This document shows positions 52,905 to 62,903 of a stretch of DNA of 64,000 nucleotides, in pieces; positions within the stretch are counted from its first letter, which is position 1; each line of letters opens with the position of its first letter. The translations under genes were made by a program, and so were the position numbers. The notes under the pieces were generated by a model. That model saw only the letters and a program-made list of their open reading frames with translations. It made no database searches and was not told where the DNA came from. The stretch is from Clostridium sp. CF012 (GTDB lineage Bacteria > Bacillota > Clostridia > Clostridiales > Clostridiaceae): the NCBI RefSeq assembly GCF_018861755.1, contig NZ_JAHLEF010000021.1:16241-80240 (forward strand), read 5' to 3'.

Positions 52905-53747
52905 TCATATGCTTTCCTGGGTGCAACTAAGTGCTATTCCCAAAGGAGTTACAAACATCGGATTTTGCGGCTTATGAGTATAAATACCTGTCTGCTTCTC
53001 TATAATTTTTTCAATACCTGTAAGGCAACACGTTCCACCAACCAAACATATTTCTTGCACATCATAACCTTTGATATGCTGATTAATGATAGATGCAATT
53101 TTTTCAACTACTGGCTTAAGTACTGGTAACATTTCCTTGTGATTTTCTGGATTACGCTTATATATTTCTGCATCTGGAAAAGACATCTTATATGCACCAG
53201 AAACAACCAAGGAAAAATGTGTACCTCCTGTTGGCTCATCAGCAACATAAATAACTTCTCCATTCTTTAGAATAGAAATTCCGGTGGTTCCGCCGCCAAC
53301 ATCCACAACTGCACCATCTAAAATTTTCAGTACATTATTGGCAGCCGTAGATTCATCAAGCACGCATGTAATTTCAAACCCAGCAGCCTGAACCACATTG
53401 CTAACTGCACCTGAATCCAAAGCATCTGTCCCAGGGGGAATTGCAGCAGCTGCATATAAAAGTTCTGCACCCAATTTCGCCTCAATCTCCTGCTTAAGTT
53501 CTCTAACAATTTTAATTGCGCCAATATAATCCACAACCATACCATCTCGAACTACATCTGCATATCTATAAGCACCTGCTACCGGTTTGTAGTTTTCATC
53601 CAAAACAGCTAAAACAACACATGCAGTACCTAAATCAACTCCTGTATAGTAAACGGAAGATTTACTCACAATAGGGTGTTCCACTACATATTCAAAATCC
53701 CTAACAAGCTGATCACAGTATTCAAAATTCAACTTTTTCTCTGACAT
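52905..53747 (-). CDS. eutJ: EutJ-like chaperone/ATPase
   Basis: This 280-residue actin/Hsp70-fold ATPase has GVDLGTACVVLAVLDENYKP as phosphate 1, DVGGGTTGISILKNG as phosphate 2 and LVGGTCCLTGIEKIIE as the adenosine motif. EutJ proteins are thought to help assembly or reactivation of the encapsulated enzymes. The start overlaps the preceding EutT-like gene by about 19 bases and is behind TAGGAGGTAAAG. All the typical motifs are intact, so it should bind ATP. Confidence 0.92.
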   Translation of the reverse strand: MSEKKLNFEYCDQLVRDFEYVVEHPIVSKSSVYYTGVDLGTACVVLAVLDENYKPVAGAYRYADVVRDGMVVDYIGAIKIVRELKQEIEAKLGAELLYAAAAIPPGTDALDSGAVSNVVQAAGFEITCVLDESTAANNVLKILDGAVVDVGGGTTGISILKNGEVIYVADEPTGGTHFSLVVSGAYKMSFPDAEIYKRNPENHKEMLPVLKPVVEKIASIINQHIKGYDVQEICLVGGTCCLTGIEKIIEKQTGIYTHKPQNPMFVTPLGIALSCTQESI

Positions 53748-54409
53748 TCTTTACCTCCTAAAACCGAACAAATCATTTGAGACAAGGTATTAATAATCTG
53801 ATTAACCTTCCCAATAACTTCTGTGCATAGTTCCTTCCCATCATCACTGTCCTCATATAGTTCTAAAACAACTGGTTCAATTTCACGAAGATCACATCGT
53901 AGTCTGTGCATAAGTATAATCTTCCTTCCCTGTTTAAGTTCCATATGGGACTCTGTGATTTCAAAGCAGTCATCCAAATCTTCTGAAAATTTATCAGCCT
54001 TTATGCCTGTGCATTCAGTGAAACTTAAGTTTTCCACCGCGGCCTTACCCTCTATATGATTTTTAATGAAGGAGAACTGTTTACCTAAATTAATAACACT
54101 CTGTGCCAAAGAAGCATCCCCACTCAAAAGTTCTTCGTAAGATTGAAGAAACAAGGCTTCCGTAGAATTCATCTTACTGCGTAGTTTCTTCTTTTTCCAA
54201 TTAACCTTCCTCTGGATTACTTCAGATGACTTCTTTGTACTTACAGTGTTTTGTTTTGTATAAGAATCAGTGTCAAACATATTAATGCCACGATCCGACA
54301 GGAACTGACGCGCTCCAGGCGTAAGTCTCGCTCCTGGCTCTATCTCATAATTTGTAAAAGGTTCTCTTCTATTTAAATCCCGCAAATCATTTTCGGTAAT
54401 AAATTTCAT
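53729..54409 (-). CDS. EutT-like protein lacking the usual cysteine motif
   Basis: The N-terminus of this 226-residue protein (MKFITENDLRDLN, followed by RLTPGARQFLSDRGINM) matches the EutT/ATR-type N-domain seen in microcompartment loci. The remainder is helical. The H-X11-CC-X2-C metal motif of EutT is not visible, nor is any B12 enzyme in the locus, so adenosyltransferase activity seems doubtful. In some cut loci this gene is annotated as a cobalamin adenosyltransferase. It could be a structural or cargo protein. ATG start with GGGGG upstream. Confidence 0.65.
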   Translation of the reverse strand: MKFITENDLRDLNRREPFTNYEIEPGARLTPGARQFLSDRGINMFDTDSYTKQNTVSTKKSSEVIQRKVNWKKKKLRSKMNSTEALFLQSYEELLSGDASLAQSVINLGKQFSFIKNHIEGKAAVENLSFTECTGIKADKFSEDLDDCFEITESHMELKQGRKIILMHRLRCDLREIEPVVLELYEDSDDGKELCTEVIGKVNQIINTLSQMICSVLGGKECQRKS

Positions 54410-54421
54410 CTTAGTCCCCCT

Positions 54422-54871
54422 TTACTCTTTTTTTTCAAAAGTAAGTAAATATTGTTTCAAATCAGCTATGCCCACCCCACTGGAAACACTAATGTTAAAA
54501 TAAGGCTCAGATACTCCTATGTGCTTAAGCTGTTTCAAACACAATTCCTGATTTTCAGGCATTAAATCAATTTTCGTTATTACACCTATTACAGGACATC
54601 TAAACGCCTTGGCAAAACCTGGGGAATAGATATTACTGTACTTTGACTGATCAACTAAGATCAAAACAAGTGATGCATCCTGTGCAGCTGCAATTAAATG
54701 TTTGTACATCCAAGGGTTTTCAATATAAGACCCTGGTACATCTATAGTATTCTTTCCATAAATCATATCCTGTGTTTTCCTGAGTGGACCATCATAATCA
54801 TTAAGGATATTCACCAATGTGGTCTTACCACAATGTGTTGGCCCTATTACCATTACACGTTTCTTTCTCAT
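54422..54871 (-). CDS. eutP: EutP/PduV-type small GTPase
   Basis: This 149-residue P-loop GTPase has the walker [13 protein letters not shown], the G3-like DVPGSY and the G4 motif TKID. EutP/PduV proteins have been linked to acetate kinase activity and to positioning of compartments on the cytoskeleton. The start overlaps the EutS-like gene by four bases (ATGA). The Cys in HCGK is an unusual but tolerated P-loop residue. Confidence 0.92.
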   Translation of the reverse strand: MRKKRVMVIGPTHCGKTTLVNILNDYDGPLRKTQDMIYGKNTIDVPGSYIENPWMYKHLIAAAQDASLVLILVDQSKYSNIYSPGFAKAFRCPVIGVITKIDLMPENQELCLKQLKHIGVSEPYFNISVSSGVGIADLKQYLLTFEKKE

Positions 54872-55221
54872 GTTCTTGTAATTTTCGCTATGGCAAAGTC
54901 CAACAAATCTTTCAATGTATCATTTACTGCAATAAGTGCTGTTTCAACGCTCTGAACATCACCTACAAGAATTAAAGACCCAGTAAAACGATCTAAAAAT
55001 CCAATTTCAACATCTGCAGCCTTTGTTGCGACATCCGCTGCAATTATAGCCGCTTCATATGGTGTTATAGTTAAAATTCCAATTGACCCTTTATTGTCTA
55101 TCCCCAAGCGCTCATAAATGTCCGGCATAGGGGATGCAATAACATGAGCAATTGTAACCTGCTTTCCAGGTACTGATTCTTCTATGACACGTTGTATAGC
55201 ATTTTCACCAACTGTTCCCAT
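54868..55221 (-). CDS. cutR: EutS/CutR-like circularly permuted BMC shell protein
   Basis: This 117-residue BMC protein is of the EutS type. The [10 protein letters not shown] strand precedes the helical region ([20 protein letters not shown]) and it ends in [20 protein letters not shown], the order expected for the permuted fold. CutR of choline loci forms screw-symmetric or bent hexamers. It probably occupies edges or symmetry-broken sites in the shell. The ATG has GAGAGG upstream and the gene ends in an ATGA overlap with eutP. Confidence 0.85.
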   Translation of the reverse strand: MGTVGENAIQRVIEESVPGKQVTIAHVIASPMPDIYERLGIDNKGSIGILTITPYEAAIIAADVATKAADVEIGFLDRFTGSLILVGDVQSVETALIAVNDTLKDLLDFAIAKITRT

Positions 55222-55265
55222 AAAAGTTACCTCTCAATCTATTTTTTATTTTAACAAACTTTTTA

Positions 55266-56216
55266 TCAGTGTTTGATAACCACAACTGGAAAATCATATT
55301 TTTTTATCCAGCTCTCGATCATGTCAAGTTCTTCACTGCTTAAGCTTGGATCTCCCTTTATTGGATACTCCATTTCCAACTGTGTGTATTTATTTACACC
55401 CATTTTGTGGTAAGGAAGCAAATCTATTCCTTTGAAATTTTTGTATTCACGGAAAGGCATCAAAAATTCAATTACACTCTCAATCTCATCCCGTCTATCA
55501 TTTATGCCTTTAAGCAATGGCATTCTCACCTTAACATTATACCTACGTTTTAAAAGTTCTTTTAAATTTTCTAGTATTCTCTCATTGTGAACTCCCGTAA
55601 GTTCATAGTGACGCTCAGCATCAACGTGCTTTATATCAAAAAGGAATAAATCCGTGAACTGCGCAACTTGAAGTATTGATTCCAGTTTTGCATAGCCTGA
55701 TGTTTCAATAGCAGTATTGATTCCTTCTTGCTTACATGTCATAAGCAAATTTGTTGCGAATTCAGGTTGCATAAGTACCTCTCCGCCACCTAACGTAACG
55801 CCACCACCTGATACATCATAAAACATAATGTCTTCTTGAATAATTTCCATAAGCTGCGAAACAGTTTTTACCTGACCAACAATAGATAATGCAGATTCAG
55901 TACAAATTTCCTCACATTTTCGGCAACCTATACAATCAATGCTATGGTTTATCTCATGTTTTAGCTCTTTTGAAATAGTATGTATGGAAACGGGGCAAAC
56001 ACTAACACAGGCACCACAATTAGTACAGGAATCTCTTTTAAACATAACTTGATGTTTTCGTTCAAGACCTTCAGGGTTAGCACACCACTTGCAACGCAAT
56101 GGACATCCCTTAAAAAATACCAGTGTCCTTACTCCCGGACCATCATACATATTATATTTTTGAACATTGAAAATCAATGCTTTTCTTTCTATTACAGCTA
56201 CTTTTGTATTGCTCAT
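55266..56216 (-). CDS. cutD: Choline TMA-lyase activase CutD (radical SAM)
   Basis: This protein of about 316 residues installs the glycyl radical on CutC using SAM. The radical SAM motif C38-PLR-C42-KW-C45 (KGCPLRCKWC) is followed by a double [4Fe-4S] ferredoxin insert (CTNCGACVSVCP; CIGCRKCEEIC), which is typical of GRE activases. GGEV in GGGEVLMQP binds the SAM amino group. I place the start at the ATG at 56216 behind GGGAGA; a TTG at 56237 has no ribosome binding site. It follows cutC by about 100 bp. It needs low-potential electrons, which PduS/PduT may provide. Confidence 0.95.
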   Translation of the reverse strand: MSNTKVAVIERKALIFNVQKYNMYDGPGVRTLVFFKGCPLRCKWCANPEGLERKHQVMFKRDSCTNCGACVSVCPVSIHTISKELKHEINHSIDCIGCRKCEEICTESALSIVGQVKTVSQLMEIIQEDIMFYDVSGGGVTLGGGEVLMQPEFATNLLMTCKQEGINTAIETSGYAKLESILQVAQFTDLFLFDIKHVDAERHYELTGVHNERILENLKELLKRRYNVKVRMPLLKGINDRRDEIESVIEFLMPFREYKNFKGIDLLPYHKMGVNKYTQLEMEYPIKGDPSLSSEELDMIESWIKKYDFPVVVIKH

Positions 56217-56334
56217 AATATCTAATCTCCCGTTCAAATAAATAATTCAACTGGACCCAATCCTCTAGCATAACCTGCAGCATAAGAGAATCGGGCGTCA
56301 GTTAACTCATTTTAGAGTCAATGGAATACCCTAA

Positions 56335-58884
56335 TTAGAAATGTGTCAGCATAGTTCTACTGATAATTTCATCCTGAACATCCTTGCACAATTCAACAAA
56401 GAATGCACTGTAACCTGCAACCCTAACAATCAAGTCACGATACTGCTGTGGATTCTTTTGTGCTGCAATCAATGTGTCATTGTCAAGGTAATTAAACTGC
56501 ATCTCTCCATTGCCAAAGACACAAGCAGTACGAAGTAATGTAAGAATACCCTCTTCGCCTTCTGGTGTATCCAGTAGTCCCGCCATAAGCTTAAAGTTGT
56601 GAACCATCCCTATGTTCATAGTGTCACAAGCCATCTTGGAAACGGATTTAATAATAGCAGTTGGCCCTTTAAAATCCGCACCTTGCGTCGGACTGATTCC
56701 ATCGGATAATGGTGACCAAGCTTCACGGCCGTTAGCAGATGCACCAAGTAGTTGTCCAAAAGGTGTATTGTTTGAGATAGACAGTGTACCATGACTTAAC
56801 ACAGAATAAAGAGTCTTGTACTTTCTATGTTCTCTCTCTGTGAAGTTAATCAAATCGGAAGCAATTAAATCTACATAATCATCATCATTACCGTACTTAG
56901 GAGCTTTCAGGCAATCACTTTTCATCTGTTCATATCCTACAAATTCAGCTTTTAATCCTTCATTTAGTTGCTTCAAAGTATACTTCTTCTCATCGAATAC
57001 TAACTTCTTGATAGCAGCCATAGAGTCTGCATGAGTAGCAAGTCCTGACCATATAACACCAGGTCCGAAGTTGTACATAGCGCCCCCAGCAGAAACATCC
57101 CTACCACTCTCCATTGTACCCTCAAACATAATGGACATTAGAGGCTTTGGAGCTAGTTCTCTGTGGACACGTTGAGAAATAACAGTAGCAACACTTGACC
57201 ACTTTGTAATATATTTGATTTGTTCCTTAACAGCATTGTCGAACTGTTCATAAGTTTTGAAATTATCCAAGTCTCCCATATCAGGACAAACTTGCTTTTT
57301 ATACCATAGTGGAACACCGTGGTTTAGAACTAATTCTATACATATTGGCCACTGGGTATAAGCAGTTGAAGTCCACTGATACAAACGACCTGATTTTTGA
57401 GGTTCAACACAACCCATAAGGCAATAGTCCCTAGCATCTTCCATAGAAACACCTTTTGATAGCATCATCTTAATATGAGCATCGTCGAAATGGCAAGCTG
57501 GGAATCCCATACCAGCACGAACAACGTCAACAATTTTCTTCATATACTTCTTAGGTGACTTGTTGTGGATACGTGTAGCTAAGGATGGTTGGTAAATTTT
57601 AACATGACGAACAGCATCCATCAGTAGGTATGTTAGATCATTTGTTGCATCAAGACCCTCACGAGTAACACCGCCAACGCACATGTTTACAAATGGCTGA
57701 TATCCGGCAAAGAACTTAGAACCGCCTTCACTTGTAATCCACATCATCTCAGACATTTTAATAAGCATACTACCAGATAGTTCAAATGCTTCAAACTCAC
57801 TCATGCGACCTTGCTCTATATCTGCCTTGTAGAATGGATACATATATTGATCAACACGACCGATAGACATACCAGTTTGGTTCTCCTCAACTACTAGAAG
57901 TGATTCAATGGTCCAAACGGACTGAATTGCTTCCCAGAAATTACGAGGCTTATGTGCAGGAACATGTGCGTTTACTTCTGAAATCCTCAGTAACTCTGCT
58001 TTACGCTTAGGGTTAGTTTCCTTTGCAGCTAACTGTGCTGCATGATCAGATAAACGTTTAGCATAAATCATAACTCCTTCAGTAGTGTCAATAACAGATT
58101 TATAGTAATAAATCTTGTCTATATCTTCTGGATTTTGGTAATCTAGCTTTTCCAAATGATCTTTTGCTTCCTTTTGAATATCTAGCATTCCCTTCTCCAT
58201 AAGGATTATGTCATATCCAGGGTTTGAATCACCACCACCATTTATTGCATGGTAAGAGCAATCTGAAACGTAAGATTCTCCAGATAGTTCCCAAAGGCCT
58301 GCCTCACGATACTGATCTTCACAGTATTCATCAACGGATTTTCCTTTCCAGAAAGGGAAAAGTTCTTCACGCATATATTTTTTATCCTCATCAGATATAT
58401 AAAAAGGATCTTGAGCACGGGTTCCGATAGTATCAAGTTCATCTTCCATCCATCTCCATGCAATATCAGGAGAACAAGCTCCAGCACGAGGTGCGCCGCA
58501 AGGTGCTCCTACGATTAATTCATCCTCTTGTATTAACAAAGGTGCTGTTTCACAACAATATCTGAAACTTTTACCACGGAATACACTTTTAGGCATTCCT
58601 GGATTTTCCTTTGCCATCTTAGTAATTGCACGAGCACGATGAGTTGTGATTGTAGGCGTCCATTTTAAATAGTTTTCTTTCAGTCTTTGCAGACGCTCTG
58701 TAATTCCATTTGGAACTTTTCCATCATTGTCAGAAGATGCTACGTAAGTCACAGAATCTACTTCATCTTTTTTTGTAATTTCTTTTGAAACTCCCTCAAA
58801 CATCTTCATTAAAGCTGATCGCTCCTCTGCAGACATACTTTTAGTTGCTTCTGCAAATTTACTTGAAAATTCACGAATATCCAT
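56335..58884 (-). CDS. cutC: Choline trimethylamine-lyase CutC (glycyl radical enzyme)
   Basis: This 849-residue enzyme cleaves choline to trimethylamine and acetaldehyde by radical chemistry. All diagnostic residues are visible at a constant offset of +3 from the Desulfovibrio alaskensis enzyme: Tyr211 and Asp219 ([10 protein letters not shown]), Phe398, Cys492 and Glu494 (GCVEP), Thr505, Tyr509 and the glycyl radical Gly824 (RVAGYSAFF). The N-terminal 40 residues are an amphipathic helical extension like an encapsulation peptide. The length matches the 846-residue homologue. The ATG has GAGTGAGGGAGAAG upstream. It follows an aldehyde dehydrogenase gene and precedes cutD. It is the defining enzyme of the locus. 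Confidence 0.98.
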   Translation of the reverse strand: MDIREFSSKFAEATKSMSAEERSALMKMFEGVSKEITKKDEVDSVTYVASSDNDGKVPNGITERLQRLKENYLKWTPTITTHRARAITKMAKENPGMPKSVFRGKSFRYCCETAPLLIQEDELIVGAPCGAPRAGACSPDIAWRWMEDELDTIGTRAQDPFYISDEDKKYMREELFPFWKGKSVDEYCEDQYREAGLWELSGESYVSDCSYHAINGGGDSNPGYDIILMEKGMLDIQKEAKDHLEKLDYQNPEDIDKIYYYKSVIDTTEGVMIYAKRLSDHAAQLAAKETNPKRKAELLRISEVNAHVPAHKPRNFWEAIQSVWTIESLLVVEENQTGMSIGRVDQYMYPFYKADIEQGRMSEFEAFELSGSMLIKMSEMMWITSEGGSKFFAGYQPFVNMCVGGVTREGLDATNDLTYLLMDAVRHVKIYQPSLATRIHNKSPKKYMKKIVDVVRAGMGFPACHFDDAHIKMMLSKGVSMEDARDYCLMGCVEPQKSGRLYQWTSTAYTQWPICIELVLNHGVPLWYKKQVCPDMGDLDNFKTYEQFDNAVKEQIKYITKWSSVATVISQRVHRELAPKPLMSIMFEGTMESGRDVSAGGAMYNFGPGVIWSGLATHADSMAAIKKLVFDEKKYTLKQLNEGLKAEFVGYEQMKSDCLKAPKYGNDDDYVDLIASDLINFTEREHRKYKTLYSVLSHGTLSISNNTPFGQLLGASANGREAWSPLSDGISPTQGADFKGPTAIIKSVSKMACDTMNIGMVHNFKLMAGLLDTPEGEEGILTLLRTACVFGNGEMQFNYLDNDTLIAAQKNPQQYRDLIVRVAGYSAFFVELCKDVQDEIISRTMLTHF

Positions 58885-58984
58885 AATTCTTCTCCCTCAC
58901 TCTTCCATAATTATTCTAAATTTTTACTTCTTATTTTCAAAACCTATATCTATTATTTATCATCCTACATACAGATCTATAATT

Positions 58985-60475
58985 CTATTTAACCTCTTGA
59001 AGAACTTTTTTTAATATATTCTGCAACATCTGTAGGTCCTCTGAATTATATTCTGACAGCTTTTGCGCGGCTGGCAATGGAGTTTTTTTCTCTACATGCA
59101 CTCCATGAATAATATCTTCTATGTTCCGAACACCATACCCTACTTTTCGTATATAAACAAGATTCATTGGGGAAACATTATCTGAAGTCATACCTTGCCC
59201 CGTGGATCCGCTACCAAGAGTCATAGCAGGAAACAAATTAGTTGTAGCACCCATGCTACCAAAGGCAGCAGGTGTATTCACAAGCATCCTACCCACCGGT
59301 TTTTTTAATGCAAACATGCGAATTACATCTTCATCTTTTGAATGCATAACAAGGGTGTGTCCGTGCCTCTCGTTTAAGAGCAGCTCAATGCACTTTTCGC
59401 AAGCATGCATCCAATCATCTTCGATGTAGTAAGCCAATACTGGGCAGAGCTTTTCCTTAGAATAAGGATTAGTCTCGGAAACATATTTCTGCTGGGAAAT
59501 CAGAAGTACTGTACTGCTAGGAGCAGAAAAACTTGCTCTCTTAGCCAGTTCCTGTACAGATTTCCCTACCAATTCTGAGTTCAAACTCCCATCAGAAAGG
59601 TAAAAGAGAGAACCAAGTCTTTCTGCTTCTTCCTCTGTCATAAAATATGCACCCTTGCTTTGTAGCTCAAGTTTTACCTCAGCTTCAATACAGCCGTCTA
59701 CAACAATAGATTGTTCCGCCCCTGATGCAATTCCATTATCAAAGGTCTTACTAGCAATAATATCGCTCACCGCTTGCTTAATATCAGCTGTGCGTTCAAT
59801 AAATGCCGGTCCATTGCCAGTTCCCCCATAAATCACAGGTTTTCCAGATTTATATGATTCATTAAGCATTTCAGGTACACCTGTATTCATAATCAAGGAG
59901 GTTCCCTTGTGATTCATTAACTGGATTGTCCCAGAAGTAGTCACAGTGTGTAAATATGTAAGCGCTCCTTCTGGAAGTCCAAATTTCTCAGCTACAAGAA
60001 TCATAATGTCAAGTGCCTTGCAAATTGTTTTCTTCGCTCTAGGGTTCGGAGAAAAGATAATCGCATTACCAGACTTGATTGCAATTAACGCCTTGTAGAT
60101 GGTGGTGGAAACAGGACTGGTAGCAGGACATAGTGCAATAATTACACCCACAGGTACGCCTATATCCATGGTTTTTTTTTCGAGGTTCTCATCAATAATA
60201 CCTACACAACGCATTCCACGAAGTACGTTCGGTAAATGCTCAGAGGCAAATTGATTTTTGATATATTTATCCTGCCATTTGCCATAATCAGTTTCATCAT
60301 GTGACATAATGGCAAGTTCACGGGCATACTTCCCAATCTCTTCTGCCATCCGCTCAACAATCTCATCTAGTTTTTCTTGCGGAAAAGTTGCTAGTAGCTT
60401 TTGTGCTTCACAAGCATTTTCGGCAATAATTCGAGCTTCTTGAATTGATAGCAAATCATTGTCAATAATATTCAT
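58985..60475 (-). CDS. Aldehyde dehydrogenase homologue with Ser at the catalytic site
   Basis: This 496-residue EutE-type aldehyde dehydrogenase homologue is placed first among the enzyme genes. The fold motifs (LCPATSPVSTTIYKALIAIK; GGTGNGPAFIERTADIKQAV) are intact, but the nucleophile position 251 is Ser: FDNGIASGAEQSIVV where the 47379 protein has FDYGTICASEQSIIV. The DNA codon is TCA, so it is not a stop or frame artefact. The C-terminus EDLQMLQNILKKVLQEVK is amphipathic, a likely encapsulation peptide. It may be a structural or regulatory partner of the active dehydrogenase. RBS GAGGAG precedes the ATG. Confidence 0.85.
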   Translation of the reverse strand: MNIIDNDLLSIQEARIIAENACEAQKLLATFPQEKLDEIVERMAEEIGKYARELAIMSHDETDYGKWQDKYIKNQFASEHLPNVLRGMRCVGIIDENLEKKTMDIGVPVGVIIALCPATSPVSTTIYKALIAIKSGNAIIFSPNPRAKKTICKALDIMILVAEKFGLPEGALTYLHTVTTSGTIQLMNHKGTSLIMNTGVPEMLNESYKSGKPVIYGGTGNGPAFIERTADIKQAVSDIIASKTFDNGIASGAEQSIVVDGCIEAEVKLELQSKGAYFMTEEEAERLGSLFYLSDGSLNSELVGKSVQELAKRASFSAPSSTVLLISQQKYVSETNPYSKEKLCPVLAYYIEDDWMHACEKCIELLLNERHGHTLVMHSKDEDVIRMFALKKPVGRMLVNTPAAFGSMGATTNLFPAMTLGSGSTGQGMTSDNVSPMNLVYIRKVGYGVRNIEDIIHGVHVEKKTPLPAAQKLSEYNSEDLQMLQNILKKVLQEVK

Positions 60476-60529
60476 TCCTGACTCCTCTTTTCATTTTCAT
60501 TAACTCAGTGCTGATACATCAGCCACATA

Positions 60530-61144
60530 TTAAGGATTTAAAGTTTCAAGTGAATAAAGTCCAATAATTTTTTCAAGGTCTTGATGTGGACTTGCAATAA
60601 CGACTGAGCTATAAACTTCAGCACCCATATCTGTTACAGCTTGTATACCAGCCTCTACAGATGCTTTACATGCTCCTACATCTCCACGAACCAATACAGA
60701 AATATAACCAGAGGCTACATTTTCGAAACCAATCAATTCAACATCTGCAGCTTTGCACATTGCATCTGCAGCCTCTAAAGCAAAAACTATACCAAAAGTT
60801 TCTATTAATCCTAAAGCTCTATATTTACCCTTTGATACTACTTCCTCTGTATCAGGTAATTGATATACTGAAACAATGTCTCCAATGTCTTTAATCGGAC
60901 GTGGCATAACATTTTGTGCTGTTAATGTACCTATTGCAGCTGCTGCCACAGCTCCTGCTTCAACTGACGCCTTAACGGCACCAACGTCACCCTTTACCAT
61001 AACTGTAACAAGAGTGGAACCTATGTTTTCATATGCTACCAGTTCAACATTAGCTGCCTTAAGCATTTTATCTGCCGCCTCAATTGCTGGAACCATACCT
61101 AATGTTTCAATAACCCCTAACGCTTCTTCTCCATAATACCTCAC
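60530..61144 (-). CDS. Tandem BMC-domain shell protein, first gene of the operon
   Basis: This 204-residue protein has two canonical BMC domains: residues 6-95 (ALGVIETLGMVPAIEAADKM) and 108-204 (ALGLIETFGIVFALEAADAM). The domains are in the standard order, not permuted, so this is a BMC-T of the PduT/PduB-like trimeric class with pseudo-hexagonal faces. Cys residues in the second domain (AMCKAAD; GACKASVEAG) may matter for gating. The GTG start lies behind AAAGGAGG. It is read first from promoter B at about 61.35 kb. Confidence 0.9.
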   Translation of the reverse strand: MRYYGEEALGVIETLGMVPAIEAADKMLKAANVELVAYENIGSTLVTVMVKGDVGAVKASVEAGAVAAAAIGTLTAQNVMPRPIKDIGDIVSVYQLPDTEEVVSKGKYRALGLIETFGIVFALEAADAMCKAADVELIGFENVASGYISVLVRGDVGACKASVEAGIQAVTDMGAEVYSSVVIASPHQDLEKIIGLYSLETLNP

Positions 61145-61315
61145 TACATATTCCTCCTTTTATGCTATATCTTCCGGATTTTTTACACATACACTTATTA
61201 AGTATCTTGATTTTCTTAAATTTGACTCTACCATCAATGCATTAAACGTTTTCTTTTATATAGTATTCTCATCTGGAACTATGATTTGACTTTAAGTTAA
61301 TAATAACTGAATAAC

Positions 61316-61410
61316 ACATTTTTTCATGGTATAAAGTGCGGTATTTTACCGCATTATATCCACTTGTTCTTTCAAAGTTTTGTACTATCGTTACATTCTT
61401 GCACTAATAG
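61316..61410 (-). promoter_or_regulatory. Cut-regulon promoter module, copy B (shell operon)
   Basis: On the minus strand AGTGCAA (61399-61405) and AGTACAA (61380-61386) are 19 bp apart, TATAAT (61353-61358) follows 21 bp later, and GCGGTAAAATACCGC, a hairpin-forming repeat, lies at the start of the transcript, followed by TTTATACCATGAAAAAA. The module is about 210 bp upstream of the first shell gene. Spacing equals that of copies A and C. No -35 consensus is present. Confidence 0.75.
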
Positions 61411-61523
61411 TCTTAATTTATTTTTTATCAAGATATTATAAGACGTTTTTCTCCTAGATCTTAATGCATATGAATATTTTCTATCCATTGTGTAAGTCAA
61501 TATTCATATAATAGCTCAAGTCA

Positions 61524-61793
61524 TTAATCCTTAATGTAATTATTAATTGTAGCTGCGCCTTCATCATTCGCATGATAGTAAATCCTTAAATTACCTGACT
61601 TATCCAGATCAAAACTTTTTTCTTCAAGAAGGCCATTTGCTTCAGCTGTCATTAAAGCTGACATAACATCATTTTTATTAAAAGCTTTGAAGTTACCATA
61701 TTGACCTTTTAAAGCTTCAATAACGTCATCTGCACATGCTCCTTTAATTTTTGTAAAATGTTTTAAAATAGCAAAATTAAGTGGTTTCATCAA
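61524..61793 (-). CDS. Small winged-helix-like protein paired with DMT transporter 2
   Basis: This 89-residue protein is the paralogue of the 39262 gene. It shares LNFAILKHFTKIKGACADDV, YGNFKAFNKNDV, ALMTAEANGLLEE and YYHANDEGAATINNYIKD. Helices and a wing suggest a winged-helix fold; the central helix AALMTAEANGLLEE-like would be the recognition or dimer helix. It begins right after the transporter gene, as in the first cassette. The conservation of the pair is stronger evidence of function than either protein alone. Unknown function. Confidence 0.7.
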   Translation of the reverse strand: MMKPLNFAILKHFTKIKGACADDVIEALKGQYGNFKAFNKNDVMSALMTAEANGLLEEKSFDLDKSGNLRIYYHANDEGAATINNYIKD

Positions 61794-62876
61794 TTACGCC
61801 TCCTTTTTTCTTAATAAATCCATTGGATTCATTGCGATTATCAAAATACCAATTGCCATTAATACAGCACAAAACCAAGAAATAGGAGAGAGTGTCCAAC
61901 CTTCAATACCGAAACCCACACCAAGTATTATCCAGCAACAGAATGGTCCGAAGAAAGAGTAAGTTCCATTAGTTGCCATACCAAGCGCAACACCAGTCAT
62001 ACTAGAGCCCTTATACCAAGCCATAAATGAAAGATAAGCACAAAGACCACTAACAGCAAACCAAATCATAGCATTACCACTTGTAAATGCTTGACCAATA
62101 ACCTGGAATGAAAGACCTGCATTACCACCTACTATAGCTATGATAGGAATAAATATAAATAAATTTGCAAGGCCTGATGTTGTCTGACGGATAGTAATAC
62201 CAATCTCTGAATCTACCATTGATGTACTGTAACCAGCTATACAACCTTCAATACCCCAGCCGATAGCAGCTACAAGAGCAGCTATAATACCTATACCTAC
62301 ACCTTCTTGTGCCCCTCCGGTAATACTTGATATACCAATCAAAGCACTTGCAGAAACACAGATAGTAATACCTAAAATCATACGTTTTGTTAATGCTTGC
62401 TTGTATAAAACTCTGCCTAAAATAGCACCAATAGCTGGGCAAAGGGCAGAAATTGGAACAATGATTGAACCAGCTGATGCAAGACCAATAACATAAGCTG
62501 AATTAGCAATAGGACCTCCCATAAGTGCAGCTAACATAATCATGCGGCCCGGTTTAGTATTAAGCGTTCTAAAGAAATCTCCAAGTTTACCTCTAACAGC
62601 TGCCATACCTAATGCCCAAACAGCACTGCAAGTATCATTTACGCCACAACCAAGTGCACCAATCACATATATAAGAGCAAATGAAGATAAACCAGATGTA
62701 TTTGCTCCATACCAATCTCCCCAAATCCCCTTTGACATAGCTAATGCCAAAAATGCCGAAAATAATCCATATGAAAATCCTGAGAATAAACCAATTGTAA
62801 TTCCTTTTCTAAAAAATCCTGATAATAACTTTTTTTTAGCTACGACTGCAGTCGTATTAGCTACTGCTTCTGACAT
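61794..62876 (-). CDS. DMT-superfamily transporter 2, probable choline uptake
   Basis: This protein of about 360 residues has ten membrane helices. It is a paralogue of transporter 1, with shared motifs such as [20 protein letters not shown] and [14 protein letters not shown] place the start at the ATG at 62876, seven bases after GGAGG. A longer in-frame reading from 63071 joins it to a glycyl-radical-enzyme remnant; I regard that extension as non-native. The module C promoter lies about 370 bp upstream. The small partner gene follows directly. Substrate choline is inferred. Confidence 0.75.
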   Translation of the reverse strand: MSEAVANTTAVVAKKKLLSGFFRKGITIGLFSGFSYGLFSAFLALAMSKGIWGDWYGANTSGLSSFALIYVIGALGCGVNDTCSAVWALGMAAVRGKLGDFFRTLNTKPGRMIMLAALMGGPIANSAYVIGLASAGSIIVPISALCPAIGAILGRVLYKQALTKRMILGITICVSASALIGISSITGGAQEGVGIGIIAALVAAIGWGIEGCIAGYSTSMVDSEIGITIRQTTSGLANLFIFIPIIAIVGGNAGLSFQVIGQAFTSGNAMIWFAVSGLCAYLSFMAWYKGSSMTGVALGMATNGTYSFFGPFCCWIILGVGFGIEGWTLSPISWFCAVLMAIGILIIAMNPMDLLRKKEA

Positions 62877-62903
62877 AATATTACCTCCAATATTTTTGTT
62901 GTT

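Noticed and set aside
53729..54409. Functional cobalamin adenosyltransferase (EutT)
   Set aside because: The N-domain matches, but the H-X11-CC-X2-C motif is not present and no B12 enzyme is encoded here, so I called it EutT-like only.
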